Made by a program: the position numbers and the translations under genes
In this document: positions 60,454-64,000 of the stretch, one piece after another
Layout: every line of letters begins with the position of its first letter
Numbering within the stretch: the stretch's first letter is position 1
The notes under the pieces: generated by a model
What the model saw: only the letters and a program-made list of their open reading frames with translations
What the model was told of the DNA's origin: nothing
Database searches by the model: none
DNA from: Quercus robur
Taxonomy: Eukaryota > Streptophyta > Magnoliopsida > Fagales > Fagaceae
Length of the DNA: 64,000 nucleotides
Assembly (NCBI RefSeq): GCF_932294415.1
Contig: NC_065535.1
Location: forward strand, 13,907,282 to 13,971,281
Direction: 5' to 3'

Positions 60454-60747
60454 TTAAGGAAGCAATGTATACGGTAATAATAAGAATATGCATAAAAAGC
60501 AAGTGTACAAAAGAAGAGAAGTTACCGCAACAGTGTGCCATTGGAGTCTTCTCCCCATGGACTCATCGGTCCAATCGGCAAAAGCGCTCACATCCTTGGG
60601 TAAAAGGAGACCGTGCACCAAGATTTGGGCAACACGGTCCCCTTCTCCTTTCTTCCATGCCCGAACACTAGCACTAGTCGGGAGGGGCGTGCCATCTAAC
60701 TCAAATGTGAGTTGCCATAACTGCACTGGTCTAGAGGATGAGGCCAC
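60454..60747 (-). pseudogene. Antisense region of the second Ty3 element, middle part
   Basis: A minus-strand frame reading LWQLTFELDGTPLPTSASVR and RAWKKGEGDRVAQILVHGLL, flanked on its right by a Pro/Arg-rich low-complexity stretch (about 60760-61230). The frame is plausible as an exon because a CAGTTATGGCAACTC-type start and GTAACTTCTC after about 60524 provide splice-like signals; this is inference. Confidence 0.5.
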
Positions 60748-61403
60748 GTTTGTCCCACCTTAGGCCGGGGGCTCCCGAATAGTGACACCCTTGGACGGTT
60801 GGTGAGGAGTTTGAACCTAAGCGTCTCCCGGGCTAGTGGAGGTTAGGTTAGCGACCCGTTGTCTCTTACGAGTCCGCTCGGAAGGAGGAGGAGGTAGAGG
60901 ATGAGTGGGAGGAGCCGGGACACGCCCTTGGGGTGGCTGTTGCTAAATGGCCTGGCTTGCCGCAGGAATAAAACGGTTAACGGTCAAAGTCTTACGGGTC
61001 ACCATGTCTTTAGGAACAGAATGCGTTCTAGAAGAGTCACTAGATTCTGCGACTTCTTGTTCGGCTACCTGAACAGGAGCCTCGAGTTCTGCAGGAACAG
61101 CTTCACGCTGAACGACCTCGTGAGCACGTTCCCGGAGATATCTGGAGGCTGCTTCAACTGATTCGTCCCTTATAGGCGTGAGTTCATCTGAACAGGTGTA
61201 TCGCGGGCCAAGGTCTCAGGCTTCGCCTACGGTAAAATTGGGAGGGAGAAAGTTCGCATGCCGAACGTTTATGTAGGAGAAGACCGAACGTGAACCGTTC
61301 TGATGTCCTAGGTAAACACCGAACCGTTTGTAGCAAAAGATGACTAGTTAAAGTTAGGGTAAATAAAATAGTTACGAACGGAAGGGATATAATAAATTAA
61401 AGA

Positions 61404-61916
61404 TTAGAACCAACCAACTTCGTGCCGAGATAAAGGGGAAGGGATATCACCGGCAAACCAATTGCCACGCACTCGGATATATTCCCTAGCAGAGTTCCTA
61501 TTAGAGTCCGGCAAACATGAAATTAGCCGTACCTTCGTGTCTTTAGTCTTTAAATAGTAATTGGATTTCTTCTTTCCACATAGGCTGTACATGTGGTTTA
61601 TGTCGTGATGGTCTAATTGCAAACCAAACGTTTGGTTTAACCTACTCACACAACTCACTACCCGGTAAAAGTTGAGGGGAAGTTGGTTGGGACTTAATCT
61701 ATAGTATCTAAGGGTATTAAGTAAAAGTGGGTCTATAGGAAACCTAACCACGCCCTCTAGAATAGACATCAATGGGAAAAAGGCCATGCCTGCCCCTCTG
61801 TGGAAAGCGATCTCGCTTTCATGGCAATACGCCATCTTCATATCATCAGGGACGCTAAAGTTTTGCCTAAAAGCGACTAAGGGCGCTCCGACATTCAAAA
61901 GATAAGCAAAACCCAT
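61404..61916 (-). pseudogene. Antisense region of the second Ty3 element, N-terminal globular part
   Basis: A minus-strand frame of 170 codons starting MGFAYLLNVGAPLVAF. It includes EIAFHRGAGMAFFPLMSILE, VRFPIDPLLLNTLRYYRLSP and NQLPLNFYRVVSCVSRL. The '...FPIDPLLLNTLRYYRLSPNQL' shape parallels 'LPVHPLVMELLGYFGIAPGQL' in the antisense part of element 1 and the putative gypsy-type transposon (Transposase_28) or plant transposon-protein families. It lies downstream of a TATA box at 62107-62116. Function is unknown. Confidence 0.65.
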
Positions 61917-62106
61917 CCTAGAGCCTAAGAATCAGAAAGAACTCTGGGAAAGGAAATAAAAACAAAGGAAAGGGGAAGAAGACTTACTTTTGGCTCTAAG
62001 GGAGAGGAGGATTCTAGGTTTGTGGACAAGTACACAGGTGAATGCTCGGTAGAGAGAGATTTTAGAGGAACAAAGAATGAAAAGTGAGAAGATGAATTAT
62101 GATGAA

Positions 62107-62116
62107 CTATTTATAG
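62107..62116 (-). promoter_or_regulatory. Candidate TATA box for the antisense transcript of the second Ty3 element
   Basis: CTATAAATAG on the minus strand lies about 190 bases upstream of the first antisense frame, outside the 3' LTR. Pyrimidine-rich leader sequence follows. Confidence 0.55.
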
Positions 62117-62400
62117 GAACCAAGGGAAGTGAGCATCGGTTAATGAGCAATAATTAGTATTAATTGGTAATGATAAAGTAAAAAGGGGTGGCCTTAGAAA
62201 TACCCAGAGTGACCAACACGAGTGCCTCGGTTTGTGAATCGACAGGTAATAATGACGGTAGAACCAGAAGGTCTGAAGCAACGTGCCTTTTGAGAAACGC
62301 ATTAATGGATCACTGTAACTACCCAAAACGCACCCGTTGGATTTCTCGAGCACACTGCTGCCTCTTTGGCTCCTTGATTCGTCCCCGGGAGCCGTGGACG

Positions 62401-62417
62401 AATTAAGGGGCGGCTAT
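62401..62417 (+). promoter_or_regulatory. Polypurine tract of the second Ty3 element
   Basis: AATTAAGGGGCGGCTAT immediately precedes the 3' LTR, at the expected plus-strand priming position. Confidence 0.6.
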
Positions 62418-63043
62418 TGTATGGCACCTAACATCCAAGTCCATTTGGGCCTTGGGCCATGGATTGATAATATGGGCCGGGGGTCCAACCTCCGCACCAC
62501 TAAGAATCCCGTCCCAAGCCCACAATAACTACGAGTCTAAGCTGGGTGTTGTCTAGATACTTGAAAAGCGGATTGCGGATGCCTCGCTCACATACTGCTC
62601 GAAAAATCATCCCCGGACGATATACACATGCTCAGTCATATATCCGTTTGAGTGCTCGGAAGAACCCTAGGAAACTCCGCTGCCGAACATATTTGCTGCA
62701 GTGGGAACCATTTCCAAAGCCACTCATACCTAAACATCCACTTAAATTTATCAATATTGGACCTCTCTTTGCACTAGTTAAAAGGATAATGATGATCACC
62801 CCATTAACAATGGGTTATAAATAGGAGAAACTAATGAAGAGAAGGGGGATGCAATTTTGTGAGGAGAAAGGAGAGAGAAAGAGAGGGTCTGAGAGGAAGA
62901 AAACGTAGAGAAATAGAGAAAAGTGATCTCATTGGGTCTCTACGCATAAAACAACCTAAAGTAGGATACCCAGACCCACCATACAAATAAGTTGTGAGCC
63001 CAAATAGCAGTTTGACCCAGCAATCCCGTCTTTGGTGCGCACA
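62418..63043 (+). repeat. 3' LTR of the second Ty3 element
   Basis: The 626-bp unit begins TGTATGGCACC and ends GTGCGCACA. It is equal in length to the 5' LTR with no indel seen. Confidence 0.93.
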
Positions 63044-63089
63044 ATAACAATAAATACTATGCTTAAGATTTTAGATTATTAAGAGTTTA

Positions 63090-63132
<43 letters not shown>

Positions 63133-63230
63133 AATAAATTTGAATTTATAATAGGTTCTTTCAACCCAAATATGGTTGTTTTTTTTTTTTTTTTTTAATT
63201 TTATTATTATTTATATAAGTGCACAAAAAT
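63044..63230. other. Sequence right of the second Ty3 element (host Helitron-like 3)
   Basis: It starts with target copy ATAAC and is AT-rich with a (TA)n run at 63092-63130 and a T run at 63180-63196. No gene is visible. Confidence 0.5.
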
Positions 63231-63860
63231 AGATCGAAGTGAACCAAAATGGATCATAGTGGTCCGAATGGACCGAATTGGACCAAATGGAACAAAGTGG
63301 ACCGAATAAGAGCAAAGTGGACCGAATAAAAATGAATGGATAGATTAGGACCAAAGTGGACAAAGTGGACCGAATATGATTGAAGTGGGCAGACTAGACC
63401 GAATAGGACCAATGTTGACTGAATAGTACTGAAGTGGATAGAATGGACCAAATAGAACCAAAGTGGACAAAATGTACCGAATAGGACCATAGTGGACCAA
63501 ATGGTCCGAATAGGACTAAAGTGGATAGAATGGACCAAATAGGATCAAAAAGAACCAAAGTGTATAGAATGAACCGAATAGGACCAAATTTGACCGAATA
63601 GGACGAAAGTAAACCGAATGAACCGAATAAGACCAATATAGACCGAATATGACCGAAGTGGACAGAATAGGACTAATGTGGATCGAAATGGACCACATAG
63701 GACCAAAGTGGACAATATAAGACTGAATTGACTAAAGTGGACCGAACAAACGTTAGTGGATAGAATGGATTAAATAGGACCAAATGGACCGAATGAGACC
63801 AAATTGGATTGAAGATGACATAATGGACCGAATAGAACCAATGTGGACCGAATAAGACTT
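63231..63860. repeat. Minisatellite of 10- and 20-bp GGACCGAAT / GGACCAAAG words
   Basis: The words TGGACCGAAT, AGGACCAAAG and AGTGGACAGAAT alternate irregularly for about 630 bases. Minus-strand open frames (63254-63698) are just the translation of this repeat. Single words of the same kind (TTTGGTCCAAGTAGGTCCAC) occur in inverted form at 51510-51560, near the left end of the same presumed Helitron, so the two blocks may be the outer parts of one element. Confidence 0.85.
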
Positions 63861-64000
63861 TTAAATACTTATCATTTTTATTGCATTTTTAGGGCTCATA
63901 TTTTTGATTTCTAATGTCTATTTTCTTTGTATTTTTAACTCAAAACTAAAGAGCTTAGCCCAGATGAAAGTTCAAAAACGTGTACAAAAACACTTTTGAA
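63861..64000. other. Right edge, nothing recognised
   Basis: AT-rich sequence without frame, repeat or terminal motif that I can assign; the missing MSL copy 2 tail has not reappeared by the window end. Confidence 0.5.

Larger units (their letters stand above)
52424..63043 (+). mobile_element. Second Ty3/gypsy element, Tat clade, full length but broken
   Basis: A 10.6-kb element with LTRs 52424-53049 and 62418-63043, both 626 bp, differing by eye at about 34 bases (near 94.5% identity). The flanks are GTAAC and ATAAC, a target duplication with one change. Order: primer site, gag with an Arg/Ser repeat tract, zinc knuckle and protease, RT, RNase H, second RNase H, integrase, 70-bp tandem repeats, antisense region, polypurine tract, LTR. 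It is the same layout as the 8600-18582 element but a different family (LTRs and repeats unrelated). It is a fossil with roughly six to ten breaks. Confidence 0.92.

Noticed and set aside
63254-63698. Minus-strand frames rich in FGPFGPLWSYSVHF
   Set aside because: They are the reading of a 10/20-bp minisatellite whose units stay open by composition.

Overview
The window is plant nuclear DNA, most likely from a woody eudicot. The evidence is GT-AG introns, an MSL10-type mechanosensitive channel gene, fragments of a phi-class glutathione transferase and a STY-type protein kinase, and a heavy load of plant Ty1/copia, Ty3/gypsy (Tat clade), Helitron, MULE-like, hAT-like and SINE insertions. Genus or family cannot be fixed from sequence alone; an oak-like (Fagaceae) source is only a guess.

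Host backbone: a tandem segmental duplication carries the module [truncated GST-phi fragment - kinase pseudogene - MscS-like channel]. Channel copy 0 is cut by the left window edge (last two exons, 153-1310). Module 1 is GST fragment 19365-19657, kinase pseudogene 20194-23027 and channel copy 1 at 24337-27930. Channel copy 1 has five exons and about 750 codons and is the only host gene that reads as complete. Module 2 is GST fragment 35018-35130 (continuing at 39855), kinase pseudogene 42896-46466 and channel copy 2 at 47536-50897, a pseudogene whose last exon is cut off. Because the modules are paralogous, one often shows the empty site of an insertion in another.

Insertions, left to right: a partly deleted LTR element with a very long, hairpin-rich LTR (2842-7644) that itself took a solo LTR (3470-4246); a foldback hairpin element (8034-8599) hit at its right tip by a 10-kb Tat-clade Ty3 element on the minus strand (8600-18582, target duplication GTAGC); a MITE (28307-28561); Helitron 1 (28993-33828) with a nested SINE, hAT-like element and MITE; a long-TIR element (34239-34917); a short-LTR copia element (35197-39814, target duplication TTATA); Helitron 2 (40116-42779); a MULE-like element inside a kinase exon (42970-43722); a third Helitron-like 5' end (51429) holding a second Tat-clade Ty3 element on the plus strand (52424-63043); and a minisatellite (63231-63860).

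The most interesting shared design is in the two Tat-clade elements. They belong to different families but have the same layout: gag, protease, RT and RNase H, a second RNase H, and integrase; then a tandem-repeat block; then an oppositely oriented, intron-interrupted reading-frame set (a globular N-terminal part resembling the 'putative gypsy type transposon' family and a coiled-coil/acidic C-terminal part); then polypurine tract and 3' LTR. No CRISPR, rRNA or true tRNA gene was seen.
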